Assembly (NCBI GenBank): GCA_002728755.1
Contig: PBVT01000085.1
Location: forward strand, 124,001-188,000
Length of the DNA: 64,000 bases
Direction of reading: 5' to 3'
Source of the DNA: Myxococcales bacterium
Lineage (GTDB): Bacteria > Myxococcota_A > UBA9042 > UBA3505
Notes under the pieces: model-generated
What the model was told of the DNA's origin: nothing
The model's input: only the letters and a program-made list of their open reading frames with translations
Databases searched by the model: none
Part shown: positions 63,941 to 64,000 of the stretch, one piece after another
How the letters are laid out: each line of letters begins with the position of its first letter
Position numbering within the stretch: position 1 is the stretch's first letter
Translations under genes and position numbers: made by a program

Positions 63941-64000
63941 CGACGGAAACGAGCCACCAGGGAGTTCCAGGTTCCCGGTGGCAGGATATAGCCCCGAAGT
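63937..64000 (-). CDS. Possible C-terminal end of a convergent gene (runs off the window)
   Basis: On the minus strand the frame entering from the right edge reads LRGYILPPGTWNSLVARFRR and stops at TAA 63939-63937, overlapping the GT4 stop codon. Only 20 codons are visible, so this is a weak call based on an open frame, a plausible residue mix and the window's habit of nearly touching convergent genes. No family assigned. Confidence 0.3.
   Translation of the reverse strand, partial: LRGYILPPGTWNSLVARFRR

Noticed and set aside
1..64000. tRNA, rRNA, CRISPR arrays, insertion sequences or prophage genes
   Set aside because: No gap has a T-arm-like GGTTCRAAYCC with matching stems, no spaced direct repeats were seen, and no transposase, integrase or phage protein is encoded.

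Overview
The window looks like a chromosomal segment from a Gram-negative deltaproteobacterium in the broad sense, most likely a Myxococcota or Bradymonadales relative. This is inferred from family content, not from a marker gene. The hints are many lipoproteins with Cys-rich modules and Asp/Thr/Ser-rich linkers, propeller repeats of the GVWG..DVWVVG type, FG-GAP proteins ending in a Gly-Cys, hydrophobic, Arg tail (MYXO-CTERM-like), an OmpA lipoprotein with thrombospondin type 3 calcium repeats, and apolipoprotein N-acyltransferase. Genes are packed tightly. I found no tRNA, rRNA, IS element, prophage or CRISPR array.

Layout. 1-12 kb: a fragment of an unknown gene and aroC, then a cell-surface island: a propeller lipoprotein, two long paralogous FG-GAP/ASPIC proteins with a second propeller lipoprotein between them, and an HMA-domain lipoprotein. 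12-23.5 kb: a lytic transglycosylase, a CbpA-type DnaJ, an amidohydrolase, an unknown protein, a HEAT protein, lnt, a YhaM-like HD protein whose HD motif reads HN, and an HDOD-GGDEF regulator. 23.6-28.3 kb: the stress trio prkA - DUF444 (yeaH) - spoVR. 28.3-28.7 kb: a 346-bp gene-free gap holding a perfect 12-bp inverted repeat around two further hairpins (candidate small RNA).

28.7-36.6 kb, minus strand: a surface-polysaccharide cluster (HEAT lipoprotein, Wzx-like flippase, small lipoprotein, DegT aminotransferase, GT2, nucleotide-sugar dehydrogenase, epimerase). Divergent from it are two exported proteins that share a C-terminal domain. 39.3-44 kb: prfA, a cysteine-free L31, a GT2-methyltransferase fusion and a membrane glycosyltransferase. 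44-49 kb: a nucleoside salvage operon deoB-pdp-punA-cdd that runs into ruvB and the membrane glycosyltransferase. Its promoter carries a perfect 10+10 inverted repeat centred on TATAAT.

49-52 kb: an unknown membrane protein and an M23 peptidase. 52.4-64 kb, plus strand: a probable long operon for envelope carbohydrate: ArnT-like transferase, DUF4398-like lipoprotein, OmpA lipoprotein, uppP, GDP-mannose pyrophosphorylase, an alkaline-phosphatase-fold membrane transferase, phosphomannomutase, mtnA and a GT4. Taken together the window is mostly envelope building: sugar nucleotide supply (mannose-1-P to GDP-mannose; UDP-uronate and amino sugars), lipid-linked transfer and flipping, undecaprenyl phosphate recycling, lipoprotein acylation and peptidoglycan trimming, with nucleoside salvage and stress regulators between.
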